Position numbers and translations under genes: made by a program | The notes under the pieces: generated by a model | What the model was told of the DNA's origin: nothing | What the model saw: the letters and a program-made list of their open reading frames with translations, nothing else | The model's database searches: none | Assembly (NCBI GenBank): GCA_018397055.1 | Contig: JAGTQS010000044.1 | Span: forward strand, 4,040 to 14,087 | Length of the DNA: 10,048 nucleotides | Origin: Candidatus Bathyarchaeota archaeon | Lineage (GTDB): Archaea > Thermoproteota > Bathyarchaeia > Bathyarchaeales > DTEX01 | Direction of reading: 5' to 3' | Shown: positions 1-6,905 of the stretch, in pieces | Position numbering within the stretch: the stretch's first letter is position 1 | Layout of the letters: every line of letters starts with the position of its first letter

Positions 1-268
1 CACTAGATTCGAAAAGAAGTTGCATACCCAAACAAATACCAAAAACTGGAACTCCATCATTTATAAGTTCATAAATGTCATATTTCAAAGCCTGAATGCT
101 TTCGGAACCAGCTCTGAAGTTCCCTACACCTGGCAGTACAACTGCGTCCACTTCTTTGAGACCATTTGAACTTGTAACTATGTTTGTTTCTAAACCAATT
201 TTTCGAAGAGCGCACGTTATGCTGAATAAATTGCCTATACCACAGTCGATTACAGCGACTTTGGGAAA
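1..268 (-). CDS. hisH: Imidazole glycerol phosphate synthase glutaminase subunit HisH (partial, 3' end outside window)
   Basis: HisH hydrolyses glutamine and passes ammonia to HisF for formation of imidazole glycerol phosphate and AICAR. About 89 residues are visible. The N-terminal segment KVAVIDCGIGNLFSI matches the first strand of class I glutamine amidotransferases. A VVLPGVGNF segment follows, and the nucleophile elbow GICLGMQLLFE carries the catalytic Cys near residue 79. The catalytic His/Glu pair lies beyond the left edge. The gene follows hisB directly. Oddly, the reading frame begins right after the hisB TGA, in the same frame, and the first codons (TTT CCC AAA GTC GCT GTA ATC GAC) include no ATG, GTG or TTG; the first such codon is a GTG about 40 codons in, too late for the fold. 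A non-canonical start, readthrough from hisB or an indel are all possible. The family call is secure; the start is unresolved. Confidence 0.9.
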
Positions 269-844
269 TCAGATCACCCCTTTTGAACTTGGAATCCCTA
301 TTCTTCTAGGATCAATGGAAACAGATTGTTTTAAGGCAAGAGCTAAAGCCTTGAAGGAGGCCTCAACCTTGTGGTGGTCATTCGAGCCATATTGAATGTT
401 AACGTGCACATTAGCTTTCAGAGCCATAGCAAAAGTTTCAATGAAGTGAAGAATGTTTTCACAAGGCATTTCTTCAATCTTTTTACCTCTAAGCATCAAG
501 TTGGCAACGACATATGGTCTTTTTGCAAGGTCAACTGCGGCTATAGCCAAAGAGCAGTCCATGGGCACAATTGCAAAACCAAACCTTGTTATACCCGATG
601 ATAACCCTAAAGCCTTCAGTATAGCTTCACCCAGACAAATGGCAACGTCCTCAACTATGTGGTGCGTTAAGTCTCCCTTAGCCTTAATTTTTATATCGAT
701 TAGGCTATGGGCAGCAAGAGAGGTTAACATGTGGTCTAAAAACTCAATTCCAGTGTTAACTTGAGCCGCGCCTGCCCCATCAAGATTGACTTTTACTTCA
801 ACGTCTGTTTCATTGGTTTTTCTATAAACTTCACCTATTCGCAA
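269..844 (-). CDS. hisB: Imidazoleglycerol-phosphate dehydratase HisB
   Basis: Catalyses dehydration of imidazole glycerol phosphate to imidazole acetol phosphate. At 191 residues it is the normal monofunctional length, without an N-terminal phosphatase domain. The di-manganese ligand motifs are intact: EFLDHML (His38), AAHS (His46), HHIVED (His61, His62, Glu65), LHFIETFA (His133) and DHHKVEASFKA (His157, His158, Glu161). The C-terminus IPSSKGVI is typical of the family. The start is TTG at 844-842, supported by an AGGAGAGG ribosome site six bases upstream and by the usual family N-terminus RIGEVYRKTNETDVEV. It overlaps the end of the upstream HAD phosphatase gene by 10 bases, suggesting coupled translation. 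The monofunctional form means histidinol-phosphate phosphatase must come from a separate gene, which fits the adjacent HAD protein. Confidence 0.97.
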   Translation of the reverse strand: MRIGEVYRKTNETDVEVKVNLDGAGAAQVNTGIEFLDHMLTSLAAHSLIDIKIKAKGDLTHHIVEDVAICLGEAILKALGLSSGITRFGFAIVPMDCSLAIAAVDLAKRPYVVANLMLRGKKIEEMPCENILHFIETFAMALKANVHVNIQYGSNDHHKVEASFKALALALKQSVSIDPRRIGIPSSKGVI

Positions 845-2052
845 AACTTTCCTCTCCTGATAGATTTAATTATGTATGGTAAATCATTAACTGAAGGTAT
901 AACCATGTCGCAACCAAACTCTAAGAAACTATCTCTTACAAGATTTGCAAGGCTCGAATGTTGATAGACTCCTGCAAAAACGAAGTTTCTACTTGCATCC
1001 GATGCTTTTTTAGCCATCAATGCATCTTCTATGGAATCACCAACATAAAGAATGCAATTATATTCTTTAAATCCCTCAGCTGCCTTCAGAAGCGAAAAAG
1101 GCTCAGGTTTTTTCAAGTTAATAGACACGCCTTTATCTTGAGATAACCTACATTCAGCCTCCTCAGTAGTCTCCAAAAAAACCGAAGCGTCTGGATAAAA
1201 TTTTGTAATCAAATCCCTTAAAACGTATTTTGCAGGTTCAATCCTGCTTCCTGAAGCGATGCCTAACCTGTTTTTACCAAAAAGGAAAATCAATTTATCA
1301 AGAACTTCTGGTATGATGATGAGTTTTTCGTTTTCAATCATTCCAGTGTCTAAATTGAGACATGGCTGAATTCCAAATGTTCGATTAAAGAGTTTTGCAC
1401 CTTGAAAAAACTCCTCAAAAATCGTCGCTATTACACTTATGCCTACCTTAGCTTGCGGGTGAAGAAACTCTTTTAGAATATTATAGAAAACAGTAAAATC
1501 TTTGTTTGAGCCTTCTTTCTTTAACAAGTTTTTATCCACTGAAACTATGCCGGAAGCGTCAAGGCTTCTTGCGAACATCTTCAAATTACGAATCACATCA
1601 TTAAAAAAAGCATTAGTTAATGTATCGTTACTTAATTCTTTCTCTATCGCTTTTCTTGTTGATGAAAGTCGTTTTGATGGTTCTTGCTTCAAATCAATTT
1701 TTTGAATTTGCTGCATGAAAATTTTTCTAATATTACTTGGCAGATTACTGAGGATAAACATTAAAATTCCATAGACAGTGTCCCAATCGTTGTTGAACCC
1801 TCCGGTTTTACGGAAAAGAAAAATTATCTCGTCTGAAACCAAATTTTCTTGTATTTTCATGCCTAAAAGAGCCTCGAGGATATAAGCAACGGTCTTCTTA
1901 ATAGCTTTGTTGTATGAGTCTCGAATGTCAACAAGCACACCATCGCAGTCGAAAACAATCCCATCAACCTGTTTAAGCATTGAAAGACTATCTTTCCTAA
2001 TGTATGCTTCGAGACCATTGACTTTCAGAATAAGGTAGCTGTCAGTTTTCAT
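835..2052 (-). CDS. HAD-superfamily phosphatase in the his operon, candidate histidinol-phosphate phosphatase
   Basis: All four HAD motifs are visible. Motif I is FDCDGVLVD with nucleophile Asp35 and Asp37, motif II is GIASGSR with Ser267, motif III is KKPEP with Lys315, and motif IV is YVGDSIEDA with Asp339 and Asp343. At 405 residues it is far longer than a simple subfamily I HAD enzyme (about 220). Residues about 60-240, between motifs I and II, form a large helical cap containing GGFNNDWD (84-91), and about 30 residues precede motif I. The gene starts with ATG immediately after the hisC TAA and overlaps hisB by 10 bases. An AAGGAG site lies 12 bases upstream, within hisC. No other gene in the window could dephosphorylate histidinol phosphate, and this one sits between hisC and hisB, so that role is the likeliest. 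HAD membership is certain; the substrate is inferred from position. Another sugar or amino-acid phosphate is possible. Confidence 0.88.
   Translation of the reverse strand: MKTDSYLILKVNGLEAYIRKDSLSMLKQVDGIVFDCDGVLVDIRDSYNKAIKKTVAYILEALLGMKIQENLVSDEIIFLFRKTGGFNNDWDTVYGILMFILSNLPSNIRKIFMQQIQKIDLKQEPSKRLSSTRKAIEKELSNDTLTNAFFNDVIRNLKMFARSLDASGIVSVDKNLLKKEGSNKDFTVFYNILKEFLHPQAKVGISVIATIFEEFFQGAKLFNRTFGIQPCLNLDTGMIENEKLIIIPEVLDKLIFLFGKNRLGIASGSRIEPAKYVLRDLITKFYPDASVFLETTEEAECRLSQDKGVSINLKKPEPFSLLKAAEGFKEYNCILYVGDSIEDALMAKKASDASRNFVFAGVYQHSSLANLVRDSFLEFGCDMVIPSVNDLPYIIKSIRRGKFCE
851..858 (-). promoter_or_regulatory. Shine-Dalgarno site deciding the TTG start of hisB
   Basis: AGGAGAGG lies inside the 3' end of the HAD gene, six bases before the TTG at 844. 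It is the strongest ribosome site in this stretch, and no ATG in the hisB frame lies close to the conserved N-terminus. Confidence 0.7.
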
Positions 2053-3168
2053 TTAACTCAAAATCTCCTTTAACGCCCTTAGAAACCGATCCATCATAGG
2101 CTGAGGAGCGACAGTAACTCTTAAGCAGTTCGGATATCTCAAAACTTGCCCAATGTCTCTAACGATTATACCTTTACCTAAAAGTTTTTCATAGACTATC
2201 TTTGAACTCTTAGAGGTTTGGAAGAGGACAAAGTTGGTTTCAGAATCGAAGGCTTGAACTCCTCTAATTTTGTTTAGGTCTTCAATAAGAATTTGACGCT
2301 GCACCTTAATTTTTTCAATAACTTCTTTTATGATGCCCTTGTTTTCTAGAATTTTTATCGCTGTTTTTATGGTAACAAGTGTAACAGTGTATGGCATCTG
2401 AAACTTTTCATCCATAATCTTAGCGAACATAGAGTTAGAAATTGCACAGCCAATTCTTAAACCTGCTAAGCCAAAAACTTTTGAGAAAGTTCTGAAGACA
2501 ACTAAATTTTCATATTTATTAACAATGTCAACGAAAGAACCGTCAGAAAAGTCCACATAAGCCTCGTCTACAGCAACAACACCGTCAAAATTGTTAGCCA
2601 AAGCTTCAACATCTTGACGTTGAAACTTGTTGGCAGTTGGATTATTTGGGCTGCAAAGAAAAATTAGCTTAGTCCTTGATGAAACATTCTTAAGCAAATT
2701 ATCAGTGTCAAGAGAAAAGTCTTCTTTGAGAGGAACTGCCTTGTAATAAGCCCCTACAGTTCTTACACACCGTTCATATATCGAAAATGTTGGCGATATA
2801 GAAAGTGCTTCGTCGCCTTTTTTAAGCATCATTCTTGCAATTAAATTTATCAAGTCATCGCTTCCAGTACCAATCACTATTTGTTCTGGTACTACTGAAA
2901 GGTACTTGGCTAAAGCCTGTTTGAGCTCTATGCACTCGTCTCTCGGATAGATTCTGGGATCAATCTCGTCCACCGATTCTTTAAGAACGTTCCTTAGAAA
3001 ATCCAAAGAAACAAAGAAGTTCTCATTGGAGTTTAGTTTTATAATTTCTTCAGGTCTTCTTCCCAGTTTTCGGGCTAAACCACTGATTGTCTCTCCAACT
3101 TCGTAGACGCCCAAGCCTTGAGCTTCATCAAACAATTGCTTTATAGTTTCTTTTTTAGGTTCACTCAC
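2053..3168 (-). CDS. hisC: Histidinol-phosphate aminotransferase HisC
   Basis: PLP enzyme of fold type I that transaminates imidazole acetol phosphate with glutamate to give histidinol phosphate. At 371 residues it has the normal length. Visible landmarks are KLNSNEN (45-50), the GTGSDDLI cofactor loop (100-107), SPNNPT with Asn176, DEAYVDF with Asp201 and Tyr204, the Schiff-base lysine Lys230 in TFSKVFGLAGLRIG with Arg238, and the substrate carboxylate arginine Arg350 in CLRVTVAPQ. The start is GTG at 3168-3166, overlapping the end of hisD by eight bases, which suggests translational coupling. The stop TAA is directly followed by the ATG of the HAD gene. Related aminotransferases can act on aromatic amino acids, but the operon context makes HisC the clear choice. 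Confidence 0.96.
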   Translation of the reverse strand: MSEPKKETIKQLFDEAQGLGVYEVGETISGLARKLGRRPEEIIKLNSNENFFVSLDFLRNVLKESVDEIDPRIYPRDECIELKQALAKYLSVVPEQIVIGTGSDDLINLIARMMLKKGDEALSISPTFSIYERCVRTVGAYYKAVPLKEDFSLDTDNLLKNVSSRTKLIFLCSPNNPTANKFQRQDVEALANNFDGVVAVDEAYVDFSDGSFVDIVNKYENLVVFRTFSKVFGLAGLRIGCAISNSMFAKIMDEKFQMPYTVTLVTIKTAIKILENKGIIKEVIEKIKVQRQILIEDLNKIRGVQAFDSETNFVLFQTSKSSKIVYEKLLGKGIIVRDIGQVLRYPNCLRVTVAPQPMMDRFLRALKEILS

Positions 3169-4465
3169 CTTTGAAACGTCCCTCCACAGCTAAGGCATGG
3201 TTAAGCAGCCCCTCTGCATTGGCCATTGCCGTAAGTGGCTTTCTTATCTCACTAAGTCCTTGTCTTGAGCACTCTATAACGTTAAACCGTTTAACAAAAT
3301 CCAAAACTGAAAGGCCAGAATAAACATGGCTAAACCCCTCAGTAGGTAAAACATGAACGGTCCCAAAACAGTAATCACTAGCAGCCACAGGCGAATAACG
3401 ACCAACTAGAACAAGCCCAGCAGAATCAATTTGTCCAGCAATTTTCCAGCCGTCCGCAGAAAAAATTTCTAAATGTTCAGGAGCATACTTGTTTATGAAA
3501 TCTATGGCTTCCTCTATGGTTTTGCAAATGATTATAAAGCTGTTTTTAACTAAATTTCGAGAAACCAGTTCCCGATTAGGCACTTTTTCAATAGCTTTTT
3601 GTAATTCCGTCCTAACAGATTCTGCAACCTTTTTAGAAGTTGTCACAAGCACTGCGACGCCGTCCATGTGTTCCGATTGAGAAACCAAGTCTAATGCCAC
3701 AATCTGCGTATCAGCTGACTCATCAGCCAACACAACAATCTCACTTGATCCGGCAGGGATATCAATTGGTAAATCTTTTGAAACCAGCATTTTTGCTGCA
3801 ACAACAAATTTGTTCCCAGGTCCAACTATTTTATCCACAGGCCTAATTGTTTGAGTTCCATAAGCCATAGCAGCAATTGCCTGGGCTCCTCCTACCCTAT
3901 ATATTTCGTCTACGCAACAAATATCTGCTGCTACAAGAATTAATGGGTTAATCTCACCCATAGTTCTGGGCGGCGAAAAAACAGCTACTTCTGATACACC
4001 AGCAACCTTAGCAGGAGTAACAGTCATAACTAGGCTACTTGGATAAGAAGCCGCTCCGCCTGGAACGTAGCATCCTAATCTTCGAATGGGACTTGTACAA
4101 CTTCGAATTCTTATTCCGTTAGCTTCGTATTCGAAAACAAGACGTTTAAGTATTTTTTTCTGAAATTTTTCAACGCGTTTTTTGATGAATTTAATCGCTG
4201 AAACCTGTTCTTTACCTACTTTGCGGTATGCCTTTTCGATGTCATCTTTTTCCACGTTTATACGGTTAGCAGGTAGTTTAACACCATCAAACTTTTCCGT
4301 GTAGTCAAGAAGAGCCGCATCTCCACGTTTTACTACATCATCAACTATAATCTTAGCTTTTTCAGTAACTTCGCGATCGATTTTTTTAACATTTGGCCAT
4401 CTATTCCTTAAAATACTAGTCTGTGCATCCGCATAATCGAGAATTTCTAATTTTAAACTAGGCAT
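3161..4465 (-). CDS. hisD: Histidinol dehydrogenase HisD
   Basis: Zinc- and NAD-dependent enzyme that oxidises histidinol to histidine in two steps, the end of the pathway. Residue numbers below count from an alternative TTG at 4474, which gives 437 residues; subtract three for the ATG used here. Zinc ligands correspond to Gln266 and His269 (SQSEHMDG), Asp367 (ASDYCFGTVHVLPT) and His426 (EGLLNHALAVEGR). The catalytic Glu333/His334 pair sits in YAPEHLEIF. The GCYVPGG and GPGNKFVVAAK segments are conserved. I prefer ATG at 4465, five bases after the hisG TGA, with AAGGT upstream; the TTG at 4474 would overlap that TGA and is also in frame. The variant DYCFGTVHVLPT differs slightly from the usual bacterial DYxSGxNHVLPT but keeps the ligand and His374. 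Confidence 0.96.
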   Translation of the reverse strand: MPSLKLEILDYADAQTSILRNRWPNVKKIDREVTEKAKIIVDDVVKRGDAALLDYTEKFDGVKLPANRINVEKDDIEKAYRKVGKEQVSAIKFIKKRVEKFQKKILKRLVFEYEANGIRIRSCTSPIRRLGCYVPGGAASYPSSLVMTVTPAKVAGVSEVAVFSPPRTMGEINPLILVAADICCVDEIYRVGGAQAIAAMAYGTQTIRPVDKIVGPGNKFVVAAKMLVSKDLPIDIPAGSSEIVVLADESADTQIVALDLVSQSEHMDGVAVLVTTSKKVAESVRTELQKAIEKVPNRELVSRNLVKNSFIIICKTIEEAIDFINKYAPEHLEIFSADGWKIAGQIDSAGLVLVGRYSPVAASDYCFGTVHVLPTEGFSHVYSGLSVLDFVKRFNVIECSRQGLSEIRKPLTAMANAEGLLNHALAVEGRFKGE

Positions 4466-4470
4466 GTTAG

Positions 4471-5457
4471 TCAACCTTCATTACCTTCTGTGAAATTTAT
4501 TTCATCAAGAGGAAGAACTTGCCGAGGCTCATAGATTACAAGTCCTTGAGCAAGTTTCCTTAGATTCGGCAAAATCTCAAGAAATTTATCTCTTTCGATT
4601 ACTGTGTTTACTGAGAACCAGTCCTTGTCAGCCAGCGGAGAAACTGTTGGTCGCTTTAGTGCAGGCAGACTTTGTATAAGTTTATCGAGATTTTTCTTGT
4701 TTACATTCACGAAGATGTGAAGTTTTTTACGTCCATCAATTACACCCTTTAATAAGGTGAGTATATCAAAAATTTTTTCTTTCTTCGCCGGATCCTTTAG
4801 CGCTTTTTTATTTGCAATGAGAACAGCGGTTGATTCCATCATAGTTTCAATAGGTTTAAGGTTATTCTGTTCCAGTGTTGTTCCAGTTTCAGCAACATCA
4901 ATTATTGCATCAGCGTTCTCGGGCGGTTTAGCCTCGGTTGCTCCGAAAGAAAGAAATAAAGCGACTTTTTCATTTTCTCCTTTCTTCCACCAAGGTGTCA
5001 CCATAAGAGGATTTATAGAGGAATAAAGTTTGTAATAGACAGGGTTTTTCATCAAGTACTCTGCAGAAAGATTTAGGTATTCTGTTGAAATCCTCAAAAT
5101 TTTTCCTTGCTTAGAAAAGTTTTCCAGTAACTCTGAAAGAGAATTAATTTCTGTCCAAGGTTTAGGAACAGCCAAGACAAGTTTTACCCATGAATATTCA
5201 AGATCGAGTAAGACTTTAACGTCAACCCTAGTTTCCTTTAACCAGTCAAGTCCAGTGATGCCTATGTCTTGTAGCCCTTCATATACATAAATAGGGATTT
5301 CTTGGGGTCTCAAAACCTTAAGCTCTATCATCGGGTCGTTTAACGTTGGACGATACGTTGTTTCTTCATTTGAGACCTCGTATCCTGCACGTTCCAATGC
5401 CTTAAACGTTGCTTCTGCAAGGTGCCCTTTCGGGATAGCGAATCTAATTTTCTCCAT
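4471..5457 (-). CDS. hisG: ATP phosphoribosyltransferase HisG, long form with C-terminal regulatory domain
   Basis: Joins ATP and PRPP in the first committed step of histidine synthesis. The N-terminal RFAIPKGHLAEAT and GITGLDWLKE (66-75) segments and the PRPP loop DVAETGTTLEQNNL (187-200) mark the catalytic domains. Residues about 245-313, with HIFVNVNKKNLDKL and DWFSVNTVIERDK, match the C-terminal regulatory domain of long HisG. Such enzymes are usually inhibited by histidine and do not need HisZ, and no hisZ is present here. Length 328 exceeds the common 285-300, partly through a stretch around residues 145-163 containing PWWKKGENEK, before the FGATEAKPPENADAIID segment. The start is ATG at 5457; GTTGATG just upstream is only a weak ribosome site. 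This is the first gene of the operon, preceded by a 271-base region with a TATA box and an inverted repeat. Confidence 0.95.
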   Translation of the reverse strand: MEKIRFAIPKGHLAEATFKALERAGYEVSNEETTYRPTLNDPMIELKVLRPQEIPIYVYEGLQDIGITGLDWLKETRVDVKVLLDLEYSWVKLVLAVPKPWTEINSLSELLENFSKQGKILRISTEYLNLSAEYLMKNPVYYKLYSSINPLMVTPWWKKGENEKVALFLSFGATEAKPPENADAIIDVAETGTTLEQNNLKPIETMMESTAVLIANKKALKDPAKKEKIFDILTLLKGVIDGRKKLHIFVNVNKKNLDKLIQSLPALKRPTVSPLADKDWFSVNTVIERDKFLEILPNLRKLAQGLVIYEPRQVLPLDEINFTEGNEG

Positions 5458-5510
5458 AATTCATCAACTCTTGTTTATAGGTTTTAGAAAATAACCATAA
5501 CAGAAAAATG

Positions 5511-5519
5511 AATATAACC
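5511..5519 (-). promoter_or_regulatory. Possible proximal TATA box for hisG
   Basis: GGTTATATT on the minus strand would place a start site near 5490 and give a 5' leader of about 30 nt. It competes with the better-looking box at 5663-5672. If this one is used, the inverted repeat at 5521-5635 would lie upstream of the transcript and act as DNA, not RNA. Confidence 0.3.
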
Positions 5520-5520
5520 C

Positions 5521-5635
5521 TAAAGGGTGAGGGAAAGAGAACTAAATATGCAAGAGTTAAAATGGGGCTAAAAGTACAATTGCGAAGGCTAGAGATGAAC
5601 GCAACCGCCTTGTGTGAACTTGATCCCTCACTTTA
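5521..5635 (-). promoter_or_regulatory. Inverted repeat that could close a structured hisG 5' leader RNA
   Basis: On the minus strand, TAAAG-TGAGGGA at 5635-5624 is complementary to TCCCTCA-CC-CTTTA at 5534-5521. That gives 12 base pairs with a two-base bulge (5526-5527), enclosing about 90 bases. Inside lie two mutually exclusive short pairings: AAGGC (5611-5607) with GCCTT (5589-5585), and TTGCG (5604-5600) with CGCAA (5584-5580). A transcript starting near 5641 from the TATA box at 5663-5672 would begin almost exactly at the closing stem. The element could be a leader structure, a separate small RNA or a DNA operator with half-sites. It resembles no riboswitch I can name. The sequence pairing is direct observation; the function is speculation. 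Confidence 0.35.
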
Positions 5636-5662
5636 CACCACTTGCAGAAAAAATGCCTTTAC

Positions 5663-5672
5663 ATAATATAAA
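5663..5672 (-). promoter_or_regulatory. TATA box upstream of the hisG leader
   Basis: ATTTATATTA on the minus strand, preceded by the purine-rich AGAAAG that could serve as a BRE, is the best archaeal TATA match in the 5458-5728 gap. Standard spacing of about 25 bases puts the start near 5641, giving hisG a leader of roughly 180 nt. A T6 run at 5646-5651 just downstream may terminate the upstream minus-strand gene. Confidence 0.5.
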
Positions 5673-5728
5673 TCTTTCTGTCCAATTCCCTTAGAGATCG
5701 CGCTTTAGTTTGTTTATTTAAATCATTT

Positions 5729-6820
5729 TTAGAGTTTGTACCTAAAAAATCTTAGATCAGCAATGTTTGATTCCTTGTGTTTTTTGTAAAGTTTTTTCTC
5801 GCCGGTTTCTAAATTATATAATAGAATGGCATTTCCAGGATCTACTCCTATCCACCAAACTCCTATGAAGTCTGATAGATACTGAAAGGGAACATGTTCA
5901 ATTCTTCCAAGCATCGCTTCCTTAATTTCAATTGCTTCAGTTTTTGCTATGTTAAGAAAATCTTTTTCTCTTTTCTCTGCTGCATAATTTACAAATTTGT
6001 GGTTAAGCTCGGTTACTGAAAATTGATGCCATAAATCAATAAATAGTGTAGGCTTCATTAGCTCTTTTATTACAATGTCATAAACTTTGAAATCATAATC
6101 CTTTAATTCTGAAAAATATTCCTTGCCTAAGTTAATTGACTGCTGACAAAATACGCTACAAGGAACGTGGGCAACAGCTCTTAGCTCAATGGGAATAGAA
6201 TTCTCTAAACCTTCTTCGATTATAGTCTCGTAATAGAAATAGTCTTCCCTTGATCTCCGCCTTTGCCTTTCAACCATAAACCTTTCAGTGCAACAATCAG
6301 GATACCCAAAGGCTGTGCCAAGAATTCTATCAAAAATTTGAACCTCAGATTGCTGAGCCTTGGCGAAATGTGTTTTCGCAACAGCATATTGGGTTAAGAA
6401 GTTCATCAATCCCTCGAAATCCTTTGCAATAACAGTTTCAAAGGAAGAATTTAAATCGCCACCTTCAAGTTCTAATGGAATTAGCTCGCCTTCCGTTAGG
6501 TATTCCCAGAACTTTTCATACTCGCTTAAGTGAGTAAAGAAGCGGAGAAAACGGTAACTTTCGGTTTCAGTATACCATGGATAAGCTTTGACTTTAATTT
6601 CCTTACTTTTCTGAAGAGAAGATGAATAGCAGATTCTAACAGGCATTGGTGAATGTTCAAACCAGACAAGATTAAGTGATACTAAAAGGTCAATCAATCC
6701 TACATAGTCGTCGTGAAGTTCAAAATCAATTCTTACAACAGGTTTTCTTCCTTTTATAACAGCCACAAGTTGTGCGACAAAAGCTGGATATTTGTGGGCA
6801 AAATTCTCAAGAGTTGTCAT
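5729..6820 (-). CDS. Conserved protein of unknown function with CC / HxPC cysteine motifs (DUF483-like)
   Basis: A 363-residue protein without signal peptide or membrane segments. The most distinctive part is residues 171-225: FGYPDCCTERF (Cys176, Cys177) followed by AHVPCSVFC (His218, Cys221, Cys225). These could form a metal or Fe-S site. The pattern reminds me of the archaeal DUF483 family, but I assign that from memory of the motif and cannot confirm it. The N-terminal 120 residues show alternating strands and helices (VVRIDFELHDDYVGLIDLLVSLN), and the C-terminus has a VWWIGVDPGNAILLYN segment. The start ATG at 6820 has no clear ribosome site; a weak TATA-like TTTATC lies about 45 bases upstream (6869-6864), so the mRNA leader may be short. 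It sits between aroA' and the his operon on the same strand, 85 bases after aroA', but nothing ties it to either pathway. Confidence 0.8.
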   Translation of the reverse strand: MTTLENFAHKYPAFVAQLVAVIKGRKPVVRIDFELHDDYVGLIDLLVSLNLVWFEHSPMPVRICYSSSLQKSKEIKVKAYPWYTETESYRFLRFFTHLSEYEKFWEYLTEGELIPLELEGGDLNSSFETVIAKDFEGLMNFLTQYAVAKTHFAKAQQSEVQIFDRILGTAFGYPDCCTERFMVERQRRRSREDYFYYETIIEEGLENSIPIELRAVAHVPCSVFCQQSINLGKEYFSELKDYDFKVYDIVIKELMKPTLFIDLWHQFSVTELNHKFVNYAAEKREKDFLNIAKTEAIEIKEAMLGRIEHVPFQYLSDFIGVWWIGVDPGNAILLYNLETGEKKLYKKHKESNIADLRFFRYKL

Positions 6821-6905
6821 AACATAGAAAGATATTCATTTTGACGAAATAAGCATTCTTTTACGATAAATCATTATGTTAGATGAAGGATTAAGAGAGA
6901 CAAAG

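Noticed and set aside
371..764. Open plus-strand frames opposite hisB
   Set aside because: hisB is intact on the other strand with all metal ligands; the plus-strand translations lack recognisable motifs and plausible ribosome sites.
269..2052. HAD phosphatase and HisB as a single bifunctional protein like E. coli HisB
   Set aside because: The HAD frame ends at a TAG (837-835) and hisB starts in a different frame with its own strong ribosome site; they are separate overlapping genes.
5580..5611. Two interleaved stems (AAGGC/GCCTT and TTGCG/CGCAA) as an H-type pseudoknot
   Set aside because: The third loop would have zero bases, which is sterically unlikely; treating the stems as alternatives is more reasonable.
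5554..5628. A 24-codon minus-strand ORF starting with GTG in the hisG leader, considered as a His leader peptide
   Set aside because: It contains a single His codon and no convincing ribosome site, and no terminator hairpin with a U tract follows before hisG.
5562..5640. A plus-strand stretch ending in ACACCA that might suggest a tRNA 3' end
   Set aside because: There is no T-loop consensus (GTTCRANYC), no anticodon arm and no acceptor stem of the right size; the CCA is coincidental.
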